A program made the translations under genes and the position numbers. The notes beneath the pieces were generated by a model. It had not been told where the DNA came from and searched no databases. It saw only the letters and a program-made list of their open reading frames with translations. A stretch of 64,000 nucleotides of DNA from an uncultured Alistipes sp. (GTDB lineage Bacteria > Bacteroidota > Bacteroidia > Bacteroidales > Rikenellaceae): assembly GCA_900541585.1 (NCBI GenBank), contig UQKD01000017.1:17572-81571 (forward strand), in the 5' to 3' direction. Shown piece by piece: positions 25,691 through 34,973 of this stretch; positions within the stretch are counted from its first letter, which is position 1; each line of letters opens with the position of its first letter.

Positions 25691-28600
25691 ATGAAAAAGA
25701 CGCTGATTCTTTGCTCTCTGCTGTGCGTTTTCGCGCAGGGGCTTTTTGCACAGAAGGAATATAAGGCCTATATGGTCTCCAACGCGCATTTCGATTCGCA
25801 GTGGAACTGGGACGTGCAGACTTCGATCGAGGTTTACGTCCGCAATACGATGGTCCAGAACTTCTGGCTGCTGGAACGCTATCCCGACTACGTTTTCAAC
25901 TTCGAGGGAGGCATCAAGTACAGTTGGATGAAGGAGTATTATCCCGACCTGTACGGACAGGTGAAGGAGTGGATCCGCCGCGGCCGCTGGAACGTCTGCG
26001 GCAGCACGTGGGACGCCACCGACCCCAACATTCCCTCCCCGGAATCGTTTTTCCGCAACATTCTGCTGGGACAGCGGTTCTACCGCGAGGAGTTCGGCGT
26101 GCAGTCGAACGACATTTTCCTGCCCGACTGCTTCGGGTTCGGCTATACGCTGCCGACGATCGCCGCACATGCCGGGCTGATCGGGTTCTCGACCCAGAAG
26201 CTCCAGTGGCGCAAGCATCCCTTTTACGGGAAGGCGAAAGTGCCCTTCTCGATCGGACTCTGGCAGGGCATCGACGGGTCGCGCCTGATGGCGGCCCTGA
26301 ATGCCAACGACTACAACACGCGCTGGGACGGCCGCGACATGAGCCGCGACGAGGGGATCATCGCTTTGGCCAAGGGCGGCGTGAACAATACGGCCTACCG
26401 CTACTACGGCGTGGGCGACCGCGGCGGTTCGCCGACGATCCCGACACTGGTTTCCCTGGAGAAGGGCGTTCGCGGCGACGGTCCGCTGGAGATCGTCAGC
26501 GCCCGCGCTGGACAGATCTACGAAGATTACTATCCCTTCGACAAGCATCCCGAACTGCCCGTCTACGACGGCGAACTGCTCATGGATGTCCATGCGACGG
26601 GCTGCTACACCTCCCAGGCGGCGATGAAACGCTTCAACCGCCGCAACGAACAGCTTGCCGACGCCGCCGAGCGCGCCTCGGTCATGGCCGACTGGCTGGG
26701 CGCCGCGGCCTATCCGGCCGAAGAGCTGCGCACGGAGTGGCGCCGCTTCATCTGGCATCAGTTCCACGACGACCTCACGGGTACGAGTATTCCCCGCGCC
26801 TACACCTTTTCGTGGAACGACGAGCTGATCGCGCAGGACAAGTTTGCCGCCCTCTCGGCCACGGCTTCGGGGGGTGTTTCCCGCGCGCTGGACACGCGGG
26901 TGAAGGGAACGCCTGTGGTCGTCTACAATCCCGTCGCCGAAACCCGCCGGGAGATCGTCGAGGCGGAGATCGCCGCGGCTTCCGAACCGCGCGGCGTGTC
27001 GGCATGGTCGCCGCGCGGCGAACGGGTCCCGGTGCAGATTCTCGGCTATGAGGACGGCCGGGTGCGCGTCGCCTTCGCCGCCGAAGTCGGAGCGGTGGGG
27101 TATGCCGTCTACGACCTGCGCATGCAGGGATCGACGTCCCGGTCGTCGCTGAAGGCGACGCCGAACAGCCTTGAAAATCGCGTTTACAAACTGACGCTCG
27201 ACGCCAACGGCGACATCGCTTCCGTCGTCGACAAGCGTTCGGGCCGTGAACTGGTGCAGGAAGGCCGGGCTTTCCGCCTGGCGATGTTCACCGAGAACAA
27301 ATCGACCGACTGGCCTGCCTGGGAGATCTGGAAGGAGACGATCGACCGCACGCCCGAGGCCGTTGCGGACGATGTCGAGATTTCGGTTGCGGAACGTGGC
27401 CCCGTGCGTGCCACGTTGCGCATCGGCCGCCGTCATGGGAAAAGTACGTTCGTACAGTATGTCAGCCTGACGGACGGCGCCGCCGACGACCGGATCGACA
27501 TTCGCAACGAGGTGGATTGGCAGAGCGAAAACGCGCTGCTCAAGGCCGAGTTTCCGATGTCCGTGTCGAATCCCGAGGCGGCCTACGACCTCGGGCTGGG
27601 GTATATCCGCCGCGGCAACAATACGCAGACGGCCTACGAAGTCTACGCCCAGCAGTGGGCCGACCTGACGGACCGGGACGGCACGTACGGCGTCGCCGTG
27701 ATGAACGACTGCAAGTACGGCTGGGACAAGCCCGACGACCGCACGCTGCGCCTCACCCTGCTCCATACCCCCACGCCCGGCCGCCACTATAAATACCAGT
27801 CCCGCCAGGACATCGGCCGCCACGTGTTCACCTATTCGATCGTCGGCCACGCGAAGGGTTTCACCGACGGGCGCGTCGCGTCGAAGGCCGAGTCGCTCAA
27901 TCGGCCGATGGCGGCCTATGCGGCCTCTAAACATGCGGGGCGTCTGGGCCGGGCGTTCTCATTCCTGTCGGTTTCGACGCCGCAGCTGGCCGTGAAGGCT
28001 CTCAAGCAGGCCGAGGACGGCAGCGGGTATGTCCTGCGCCTGAACGAGATGTCCGGCGAACCGCTGGAGCGGGGCGAAATCCGCTTCGCCGCGCCGATCG
28101 AGGCCGCTTACGTGCTCAACGGCGTCGAGGAGCGCCAGTCCGAAGCCCGGTTCGACGGCGACCGCCTGATCGTGTCGTGCGGCCGCTTCGCGCCTTCGAC
28201 CTATCTGGTGAAATTACGCCCAAGCGACATCCGGCTGGATGCGCCTTCGTCGCTTCCGGTCGAGCTGCCCTGCAACGATTACGCCTTCACGGCGGATGCC
28301 TTCAACCGCCAGGGAAACCTCGACGGCAAAGGAAATTCGTATGCCGCCGAACTGCTTCCGGAGCGGATCGTTTCCGAAGGCGTTGCATTCCGGGTGTCGG
28401 GCGACGTGGCACGCCGGAATGTCGTGAAATGCGACGGGCAGCGCATCGCCCTGCCGCAGGGCGGCTATGACCGCGTTTACCTGCTTGCGGCCTCCCTCGA
28501 CGGCGACCGGGACGCGGAGTTCACCGTCGACGGCAAGCCTTTCCGCCGCACGGTCCCTTACTATTCGGGCTTTTTCGGCCAGTGGGGGCACGACGGTGAG

Positions 28601-28837
28601 CCGGGTTACGTGAAGGACGGCGACCTGGCCTATGTCGGTACGCACCGCCACAGCGCTGAACGCGGCAATGACCCCTATGTGTTTACCTACATGTATAAAA
28701 TCTGCCTGCCGGTCGGGGCCGGAGCGAAAGAATTGGTGCTGCCCGAGGATCGGAACGTCGCCGTGTTCGCCGTCACCGTGTCGGACAACCCGAACGACTG
28801 TCTCTCGCCGTTGAACGAGATCCGGGCATTGCCGTAG
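25691..28837 (+). CDS. GH38 family alpha-mannosidase-like enzyme, exported
   Basis: 1048 aa with a signal peptide (MKKTLILCSLLCVFAQGLFA). The GH38 zinc site is visible: SNAHFDSQWNWDVQTS (H33, D35). The nucleophile Asp is in FLPDCFGFGYTLP (about D146). A zinc-ligand His region is WHQFHDDLTGTSIPRAY (about 356-372). The middle helical domain and the large C-terminal beta domain (NEVDWQSENALLKAEFP, YGVAVMNDCKYGWD) complete the family layout. It hydrolyses alpha-mannosides by a retaining, zinc-assisted mechanism. It is the last gene before a strong terminator. Its presence beside GH172 enzymes suggests a mannose- and pentofuranose-containing substrate (inference). Confidence 0.9.
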   Translation: MKKTLILCSLLCVFAQGLFAQKEYKAYMVSNAHFDSQWNWDVQTSIEVYVRNTMVQNFWLLERYPDYVFNFEGGIKYSWMKEYYPDLYGQVKEWIRRGRWNVCGSTWDATDPNIPSPESFFRNILLGQRFYREEFGVQSNDIFLPDCFGFGYTLPTIAAHAGLIGFSTQKLQWRKHPFYGKAKVPFSIGLWQGIDGSRLMAALNANDYNTRWDGRDMSRDEGIIALAKGGVNNTAYRYYGVGDRGGSPTIPTLVSLEKGVRGDGPLEIVSARAGQIYEDYYPFDKHPELPVYDGELLMDVHATGCYTSQAAMKRFNRRNEQLADAAERASVMADWLGAAAYPAEELRTEWRRFIWHQFHDDLTGTSIPRAYTFSWNDELIAQDKFAALSATASGGVSRALDTRVKGTPVVVYNPVAETRREIVEAEIAAASEPRGVSAWSPRGERVPVQILGYEDGRVRVAFAAEVGAVGYAVYDLRMQGSTSRSSLKATPNSLENRVYKLTLDANGDIASVVDKRSGRELVQEGRAFRLAMFTENKSTDWPAWEIWKETIDRTPEAVADDVEISVAERGPVRATLRIGRRHGKSTFVQYVSLTDGAADDRIDIRNEVDWQSENALLKAEFPMSVSNPEAAYDLGLGYIRRGNNTQTAYEVYAQQWADLTDRDGTYGVAVMNDCKYGWDKPDDRTLRLTLLHTPTPGRHYKYQSRQDIGRHVFTYSIVGHAKGFTDGRVASKAESLNRPMAAYAASKHAGRLGRAFSFLSVSTPQLAVKALKQAEDGSGYVLRLNEMSGEPLERGEIRFAAPIEAAYVLNGVEERQSEARFDGDRLIVSCGRFAPSTYLVKLRPSDIRLDAPSSLPVELPCNDYAFTADAFNRQGNLDGKGNSYAAELLPERIVSEGVAFRVSGDVARRNVVKCDGQRIALPQGGYDRVYLLAASLDGDRDAEFTVDGKPFRRTVPYYSGFFGQWGHDGEPGYVKDGDLAYVGTHRHSAERGNDPYVFTYMYKICLPVGAGAKELVLPEDRNVAVFAVTVSDNPNDCLSPLNEIRALP

Positions 28838-28848
28838 ATGCCGTATGA

Positions 28849-28882
28849 AGAGACCGGCTGATCGTCAGCCGGTCTCTTTTTT
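28849..28882 (+). terminator. Rho-independent terminator after GH38 gene
   Basis: A perfect 13-bp stem AGAGACCGGCTGA / TCAGCCGGTCTCT with a 3-nt loop (TCG) is followed by TTTTTT. It begins 12 nt after the stop codon. It ends the fucI-to-GH38 unit and separates it from susC. Confidence 0.95.
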
Positions 28883-28932
28883 CTGTTTCGGTCGGGAAAA
28901 TTTACGCTGTTCCGACATTTTGAATTTTACCG

Positions 28933-28963
28933 TTTCTTAATTGGATATTATGGTGTATATTTG
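28933..28963 (+). promoter_or_regulatory. Promoter of the susCD operon
   Basis: The -7 box TATATTTG (28956-28963) is preceded after 19 bp by TTTC (28933-28936). The predicted start of transcription is near 28970, giving a leader of about 130 nt before susC. Confidence 0.75.
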
Positions 28964-28972
28964 ATTTGTATT

Positions 28973-28989
28973 CAGCACAGCACAGCATA
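28973..28989 (+). promoter_or_regulatory. CAGCACAGCACAGCATA operator of the susCD operon
   Basis: This 17-mer is identical to the one upstream of the divergent GH172 gene (12542-12526, minus). It begins 9 nt after the -7 box, so a bound protein would cover the transcription start. The unit is CAGCA repeated with a 5-bp period. Binding by the local GntR regulator is inferred. Confidence 0.75.
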
Positions 28990-29099
28990 GTAAAGCAATC
29001 AAAAAGAGGAAACCATGTAAAAAAGGCATGCCTTGACATGCAGCCGAAATCGCAAAGTCCAATCCCTGTCCGAATTAAAAACCAACTTAAATCAAATGA

Positions 29100-32000
29100 A
29101 TGCTTATGAAAACCTGTTTTACTAAAATCTGTTTGTGGGGCGTGTTCCTGCTGGCGGCGATCTGTGTGCAGGCCGCACATGGACAAACCGCGGCCCCGCA
29201 GAACGGGAAAAGCGTGTCCGGTACGGTTGTCGATGAAAAGGGCAACCCCGTGATCGGAGCCTCCGTGATCGTAAAAGGCACTCAAAAGGGTGCGGTGACC
29301 GATGCCGACGGTCGGTATGTGCTTCTCGGCGTTGGCAGCGGCGACGCCCTCCAGTTTTCCTACCTGGGATATTATACCGTGACCGAGAAGGTCGGGACCC
29401 GGACCACCGTCGATGCGGTCCTTTCCGAGATGTCCAACATGCTCAACGACGTGGTGGTCGTGGGTTACGGCGCGCAGAAACGCGCCTCGATCACCGGGGC
29501 CGTGGCATCGGTCGGCGACAGCGACCTCGACCGCGTGCACAGCGCGACGACCAGCGCCATGCTCTCCGGCAAACTGCCGGGCCTTTCGTTCCGCCAGGCC
29601 GACGGACGTCCCGGATCCGGCGCGACGATCCAGGTGCGCAATTTCGGGGCCGACCCGCTCTTCGTCATCGACGGCGTTCCGCAGGACAAGGGGGCCTTCG
29701 ACCAACTGGCTCCGAACGATATCGAGTCCATCTCGGTGCTGAAGGATGCCTCGGCGGCCATTTACGGTCTGCGGGCCGGTAACGGCGTCGTGCTGGTGAC
29801 TACCAAGCGGGGCCAGGAAAACACTCCGGCGCGCATCAACGTCAATATGTATTACGGCTGGCAGAACTGGACACGTTTCCCGCGGGGCACGAACGCCTAC
29901 GAATGGATGCTCGCCCAGACCGAGGGCCTCGTGAACCAGGGCCGGACCCCGACCGTTACGCCCGAGGAGCTTGAGAAGTGGCGCGTCGGCAAGGAGAAGG
30001 GTTATCAGAGTTTCGACTGGTACGACTATATCGTGCAGCGCAACGCGCCCCAGGCGTCGATCAATGCCAATATCTCCGGCGGCGGCAAGGAGACCAAATA
30101 TTATGTCTCGGTGTCGCATTTGAGCCAGGACGCCGCGTTTCGCGATTATAAATACCGGCGTTCGAACGTGCAGAGCAACTTCGAGACCAACATCGGCAAG
30201 CGGATGCGCGCCGGCGTCAACCTGAGCGGCCGTATCGACTCGAAGCGCAATCCCGCCGTTTCCGGTGCCGATCCCGACGACTACTGGCAGCCGCGCAACG
30301 CCCTGCTGAACCTGCTGCCCACCGAACGGCCCTACGCCAACGACAACCCGATGTACATCAGCGCGACGCAGGTCCCCGAGGCCAACTGGGCCGGCATCAA
30401 CTACAGGAACTCGGGTTCTTATAAATACGATCTGCGCGTGATGCAGGCCAATATGTTCGCCGAATACAAGTCCTACTATGTTCCGGGGCTGACCGGGCGC
30501 GTGACCTATTCGTACCAGATGGCCGACAACACGATCGACAATTTCGAATACGCCTACGACGCCTATACCTACAACAGCGACAAGGACACCTACGAGAAGA
30601 AGGCCGTGAACGCCACCGCCAACCGTGAGCAGACCCACAAGAAGGTCTTCAACACGATGTTGCAGTTCATGATCAACTACAACCGCACGTTCGCCGAGAA
30701 GCACACCGTCAGCGCCGTGCTGGCCAACGAGCGCACGACCTACCGCACGACCAACGAACTGGTGAAGGCGTCGCCCAACAACAACGTCATTCCGATCATT
30801 CAGCTGAACGACATCAAGGGTTACACCGCCTCCGACAAGCCGCAGGCCCGCGTAGGTTATGTCGCCCGTGTGAATTACAATTACGACAACCGCTACTACA
30901 TCGAGTTCTCGGGCCGTTACGACGCTTCGTGGAAATTCATCTCGACCAAACGCTGGAGTTTCTTCCCGTCGGTTTCCGGGGCCTGGCGCATCACCCAGGA
31001 GCCGTTCTTCAAGAACAACGTCAAGTCGGACGTGTTGAGCGACCTGAAAATCCGCGCTTCGTACGGTGTCGTCGGCGACGATGCCGTGGGCGGCGACTAC
31101 GACTACGTGGCCGGATACAACAACAACTCTTCGGTCAGCATCCTCGACGGGGAAGCCGTCGTGGGCATCCGTCCCCGCGGCGAACCCGTGACCAACGTGA
31201 GCTGGATGAAGAACCACTTCACCAACGTCGGACTCGACTTCGGGCTTTTCGGCGGCAAACTCTACGGCAGCTTCGACTACTTCTACCGCAAGCGTACCGG
31301 CCTGCTGGCTACGCGCAGCGATCTGGTGCTTCCTTCCGAGGTCGGTTATTCGCTGGCCAGCGAGAACCTGAACGCCGACGCGCACTACGGTTTCGAGTTC
31401 GCGATCAACTACCGCAACCGTTTCGGGGAGTTGGGCTTCCAGGTCGGCGCGAACATTTCGTATGCCCGCCGCAAGATGGTGTCGGTCTACAACGAACGTT
31501 TCGCCAACTCGCTCAAACGCTACCGCAACGGGCAGGAAGGCCGCTACACCTACGTGAACTGGGGCTACAATACGATCGGCGTATTCCAGAACCAGGATCA
31601 GATCAACAACTGGCCGGTCAACATCGACGGCAAAGGCAACACCACGCTGCTGCCCGGCGACTTCATCGTCGAGGACGTCAACGGCGACGGCCGTATCGAC
31701 TCGCAGGACGAACGCCCGATCGCCTACCAGGACAACTCCTCGGTGGCTCCGCAGCCGATCATCAACGGCGGTCTGACCCTGGGCTTCGACTGGAAGGGCA
31801 TCGACCTGTCGGCCGACTTCTCGCTGGCCGGGGGCTACGCCTTCACGCCCAACTGGGAGACCCGCTGGCCGTTCCAGAACGGCCGCACGCTGGTTCGCGA
31901 GACGCAGTTCAAAAACCGCTGGCGTCACGAGGATCCGTTCGATCCCAACAGCGCCTGGATTCCCGGGGATGTTCCCGCCCTGCGTTTCACGGCCCGTGAA

Positions 32001-32267
32001 TATGTCTCCTGGAACCGCAATCTCGATTATTGGACGACCAACGTCGTGGCGTTCCGCCTCCGCTCGCTGGAAATCGGCTACACGCTGCCCAAGAAATGGC
32101 TCGCTGCGGCCCGCATTCAGAAGGTGCGCTTCTACGTGAACACCTACAACCTCTTTTCCATCGACAACGTGAAGAAGTACGGTGTCGATCCCGAGATCGC
32201 AGACCGCAACGGTATGCAGTATCCCCAGAACCGGGTGATCAACATCGGTGCAAACCTGACGTTCTAA
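29100..32267 (+). CDS. SusC/RagA-type TonB-dependent glycan importer
   Basis: 1055 aa; an ATG two codons later (29106) gives an equally good signal peptide (MKTCFTKICLWGVFLLAA). The N-terminal carboxypeptidase-regulatory-like domain (SGTVVDEKGNPVIGASVIVK, about 40-120) leads into the plug with NDVVVVGYGAQKRASITGAV and SVLKDASAAIYGLRAG. A 22-strand-type barrel ends in VINIGANLTF. It lacks an STN domain, unlike the receptor at 1-2619, so it is regulated by a cytoplasmic factor instead. This agrees with the CAGCACAG operator at its promoter. With the SusD protein 18 nt downstream it forms the outer-membrane importer for oligosaccharides made by the GH172/GH38 set (context inference). Confidence 0.96.
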   Translation: MLMKTCFTKICLWGVFLLAAICVQAAHGQTAAPQNGKSVSGTVVDEKGNPVIGASVIVKGTQKGAVTDADGRYVLLGVGSGDALQFSYLGYYTVTEKVGTRTTVDAVLSEMSNMLNDVVVVGYGAQKRASITGAVASVGDSDLDRVHSATTSAMLSGKLPGLSFRQADGRPGSGATIQVRNFGADPLFVIDGVPQDKGAFDQLAPNDIESISVLKDASAAIYGLRAGNGVVLVTTKRGQENTPARINVNMYYGWQNWTRFPRGTNAYEWMLAQTEGLVNQGRTPTVTPEELEKWRVGKEKGYQSFDWYDYIVQRNAPQASINANISGGGKETKYYVSVSHLSQDAAFRDYKYRRSNVQSNFETNIGKRMRAGVNLSGRIDSKRNPAVSGADPDDYWQPRNALLNLLPTERPYANDNPMYISATQVPEANWAGINYRNSGSYKYDLRVMQANMFAEYKSYYVPGLTGRVTYSYQMADNTIDNFEYAYDAYTYNSDKDTYEKKAVNATANREQTHKKVFNTMLQFMINYNRTFAEKHTVSAVLANERTTYRTTNELVKASPNNNVIPIIQLNDIKGYTASDKPQARVGYVARVNYNYDNRYYIEFSGRYDASWKFISTKRWSFFPSVSGAWRITQEPFFKNNVKSDVLSDLKIRASYGVVGDDAVGGDYDYVAGYNNNSSVSILDGEAVVGIRPRGEPVTNVSWMKNHFTNVGLDFGLFGGKLYGSFDYFYRKRTGLLATRSDLVLPSEVGYSLASENLNADAHYGFEFAINYRNRFGELGFQVGANISYARRKMVSVYNERFANSLKRYRNGQEGRYTYVNWGYNTIGVFQNQDQINNWPVNIDGKGNTTLLPGDFIVEDVNGDGRIDSQDERPIAYQDNSSVAPQPIINGGLTLGFDWKGIDLSADFSLAGGYAFTPNWETRWPFQNGRTLVRETQFKNRWRHEDPFDPNSAWIPGDVPALRFTAREYVSWNRNLDYWTTNVVAFRLRSLEIGYTLPKKWLAAARIQKVRFYVNTYNLFSIDNVKKYGVDPEIADRNGMQYPQNRVINIGANLTF

Positions 32268-32285
32268 CTTTAAAACCGAATACTG

Positions 32286-34178
32286 ATGAAAAACTTCAAT
32301 ATATTCCTGTTGGCCGTCCTGCTGCTCTTTACGGGCTGCGACGGTGACGAAAATTTCCTGACGAAGTCGCCGACCGACATTTTCGTGGACGAGGACGTCT
32401 GGAAGAACGAGGCGCTGATCATGGGCCTGGTTTCCGACCTCTATTCCCGTTATGCGGATTACCAGACCATTGAAAAATGGTATTCGTTCTGCGACCTGGA
32501 CGAAGGCTACTGTTCGAACGCCGTGGACCGCAAGCGCCATCAGAACGCTACGTGGGGCTATGGCGAGCAGGCCTCGTGGGACTACGGTTATGTCCGCCAC
32601 ATGAATCTTTTCCTGCAGAAATGCGCCCGGGCCGATGCTTCGGTCTTTGCCAAGAACAGCCGCGAGCGGCTCATGGGCGAGGTTCGTTTCCTGCGTGCGG
32701 CGTACTATTTCGCCATGGCCAAACGCATGGGCGGCGTGCCGCTGATCACCGAACCCATGCAATACGATTACAGCGGCGACGTGACCTATCTTTACCGTCC
32801 GCGCAATCCGGAATACGAGATTTACGATTTCGTGCTCAAGGAGTGCGAGGAGATCAAGACGCTGCTGCCCAACGACCCGTCGGTCAAGTCGCGCGCCACG
32901 AAGGCCGCGGCGCTGGCCATGCGTTCGCGCGCGGCCCTCTATGCCGGTTCGATCGCCCGTTACGGCGCGCTCCGTACGCCCGAGGTGACGCTTCCCGGCG
33001 GAGAGGTGGGCATTCCGGCCGAGAAGGCGGATTATTATTACGGCATCGCCCTCTCGTCGGCGCAGGAGATCATGACCGACAATCTCTACGACCTCTATAA
33101 GAAAAATCCCTCCGACCTTGCGGATAACTTCGCGTCGATGTTCCTCGACAAGACCGACGCCAACACGGAGGCCATCTTCGTCAAGGATTTCCTTTCGCCC
33201 AACAAGATCCACAACTATACGGTCTATACCCTGCCGCAGTCGATGAGCGAATACCCGCGTTACAACGGTTCGCTGTGCGCCACGCTCAACCTCGTGCAGC
33301 TGTACGAACTGCTCGACGGCAACAAGATCGAACCGTTGAAGGTCGGCACGCCGGCCAGCCCGGTCTTCTACGACAAACCGGGCGACCTGTTCGCCGGGCG
33401 CGACGCGCGTCTGGCCGGGACGGTGATCCTGCCGGGAAGTTCGTTCCGGGGCAATCCCGTCGACATCTGGGCTGGTTACGTGACGCTCGACGGCAAGCTG
33501 ACCACCGGCAACGCCCCCGGCGCCGAAGGCACCCTGCCCGGAACGACGGAGAAGGTGCAGGTCGTCGGCAAGGACGGCCCGTGCGAAGCCGCCGAGTTCA
33601 ACACCCATACGGGTTTCTATGTCCGCAAGTACAACGACACCAAGGTCGGTTCGGGCGATGAGAAGACCGGCAGCGAGGTGTGGTTCATCCGCTACCGTTT
33701 CGGCGAGGTCCTGCTGAATGCTGCCGAGGCGGCTTTCGAATTGGACCAAAAGGATCTGGCCGCACAATACCTGACGCGCCTGCGCGAACGTGCGGGCTTC
33801 ACCGAGGCGCTGACCGAGGCGGACATTACGTTCGACCGCATCGTGCACGAGCGCAAGGTCGAACTGGCTTACGAGGGGCACGAACTCTGGGACATGAAGC
33901 GCTGGCGCCTGGCCCACCTCGTGTGGAACGGTCAGAACATGAACGAGACGCCGGGCGACCCCGCCGCTGCGGACGCCGTCAACACGCAGTGCCTGGGCCT
34001 CTGGCCGCTGAAGGTGCATGCGCCCGGGACGCCCGTCGACGGAAAGTGGACCTACATCGTCCGCAAACCCAGCCATGTGACTGCCGCGCACCAGTTCCGG
34101 ATCGGCAATTACTATTCGGAGATCAACACGACGATCCTGAGCAACAACCCGCAGATCGTCAAGCAGCCCAATCAGTAA
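32286..34178 (+). CDS. SusD/RagB-type glycan-binding lipoprotein
   Basis: 630 aa with a lipoprotein signal (NIFLLAVLLLFTGC). The SusD fold is evident: NFLTKSPTDIFVDEDVWKN near the N-terminus, then a TPR-like core with RERLMGEVRFLRAAYYFAMA, KRMGGVPLITEP, and the C-terminal VWFIRYRFGEVLLNAAEAAF, DRIVHERKVELAYEGHELWD and MKRWR. It forms the lid of the SusC barrel at the cell surface and binds the glycan. Slightly longer than many SusD proteins, with an extended segment around 400-480 containing Gly/Thr/Pro-rich loops. It lies 18 nt after susC and 19 nt before the DUF3823 gene. Confidence 0.96.
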   Translation: MKNFNIFLLAVLLLFTGCDGDENFLTKSPTDIFVDEDVWKNEALIMGLVSDLYSRYADYQTIEKWYSFCDLDEGYCSNAVDRKRHQNATWGYGEQASWDYGYVRHMNLFLQKCARADASVFAKNSRERLMGEVRFLRAAYYFAMAKRMGGVPLITEPMQYDYSGDVTYLYRPRNPEYEIYDFVLKECEEIKTLLPNDPSVKSRATKAAALAMRSRAALYAGSIARYGALRTPEVTLPGGEVGIPAEKADYYYGIALSSAQEIMTDNLYDLYKKNPSDLADNFASMFLDKTDANTEAIFVKDFLSPNKIHNYTVYTLPQSMSEYPRYNGSLCATLNLVQLYELLDGNKIEPLKVGTPASPVFYDKPGDLFAGRDARLAGTVILPGSSFRGNPVDIWAGYVTLDGKLTTGNAPGAEGTLPGTTEKVQVVGKDGPCEAAEFNTHTGFYVRKYNDTKVGSGDEKTGSEVWFIRYRFGEVLLNAAEAAFELDQKDLAAQYLTRLRERAGFTEALTEADITFDRIVHERKVELAYEGHELWDMKRWRLAHLVWNGQNMNETPGDPAAADAVNTQCLGLWPLKVHAPGTPVDGKWTYIVRKPSHVTAAHQFRIGNYYSEINTTILSNNPQIVKQPNQ

Positions 34179-34197
34179 CGAAAAACAGTTCCAGATC

Positions 34198-34908
34198 ATG
34201 AAAAAGATAGTATATTTTGCGATATGCGCACTGGCGTTGTCGTTCGCCGCGTGCGAATACGACAACTACGACGAACCCGAATCGCGCTTCTCCGGCCGTA
34301 TTCTCTACAACGGCGAACAGCTCGGCTTCGGCTACAACGAAGTCTACATCGAGTTGTGGGAGCAGGGCGACTGGCAGCTGAAGGAGGCCATCCGCGTGAA
34401 CGTCAATATCGACGGAACCTTCTCGCAGGTGCTTTTCGACGGCGATTACAAGATGGTCATTCCCAAGTCGGCCCGCCCTTTCCTGGTCGAGCAGGACACC
34501 GTGCTGCTTAAAATCCGGGGCAACAAGCAGATGGACATCGAGGTGACGCCCTACTATACGATCGAAAACGTGAAGTATAAGTATAACGCCGAGACCGACA
34601 AGCTGGAGTGCACCTGTTCGATCCGTCAGGTCGTGACCGATCCCGCGGAGGCCAAGACGGTGAACATCATGCGCGAGTATGTCGGCAAGACGGCCTACCT
34701 CTACCAGGGTTCGCAGATCAACTGGCATACGCTCAACACGCAGAACAATCCCGGAGGGAGTCTCGATAACGTCGTATTCTCGGGTCCTGCGGTCAACAGT
34801 TCGAAGCTGCCTTCGGCCCAGAACTACATCTTCGGGCGGGTGGCTGTCCAGGTGAACGGCATCTCCCCGATGCTGATGACGCATCCCAAGAAGATTACTT
34901 TCAGGTAA
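34198..34908 (+). CDS. DUF3823 surface lipoprotein
   Basis: 236 aa with a lipobox (LALSFAAC). A beta-sandwich pattern with FSGRILYNGEQLGFGYNEVY, an Ig-like strand set VNVNIDGTFSQVLFDGDYKM, and IEVTPYYTIENVKYKYNAE is typical of DUF3823 proteins, which follow susCD in many loci and are thought to bind glycan at the surface. It is the third gene of the susC operon. A long hairpin follows 14 nt after the stop. Confidence 0.88.
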   Translation: MKKIVYFAICALALSFAACEYDNYDEPESRFSGRILYNGEQLGFGYNEVYIELWEQGDWQLKEAIRVNVNIDGTFSQVLFDGDYKMVIPKSARPFLVEQDTVLLKIRGNKQMDIEVTPYYTIENVKYKYNAETDKLECTCSIRQVVTDPAEAKTVNIMREYVGKTAYLYQGSQINWHTLNTQNNPGGSLDNVVFSGPAVNSSKLPSAQNYIFGRVAVQVNGISPMLMTHPKKITFR

Positions 34909-34922
34909 CCGGCCGGATCGTA

Positions 34923-34959
34923 AGCCGGGGAGGGCGGACGAAATCCGCCTTCCCCGGCT
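34923..34959 (+). other. Long intergenic hairpin without T tract
   Basis: A 16-bp stem (AGCCGGGGAGGGCGGA / TCCGCCTTCCCCGGCT, one G-U pair, 5-nt loop CGAAA) lies between DUF3823 and the GDPD gene. No T run follows, so it may be a leaky terminator, an mRNA end stabiliser or a processing site that lowers expression of the downstream gene. Confidence 0.65.
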
Positions 34960-34973
34960 ATCCGCAAATCGGG

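Noticed and set aside
28902..34265. A 1787-codon open frame on the minus strand antisense to susC, susD and DUF3823
   Set aside because: It mirrors the codon bias of the high-G+C plus-strand genes. Its composition is low-complexity Val/Arg/His/Gly without any family motif, while the plus strand encodes clear SusC and SusD proteins.
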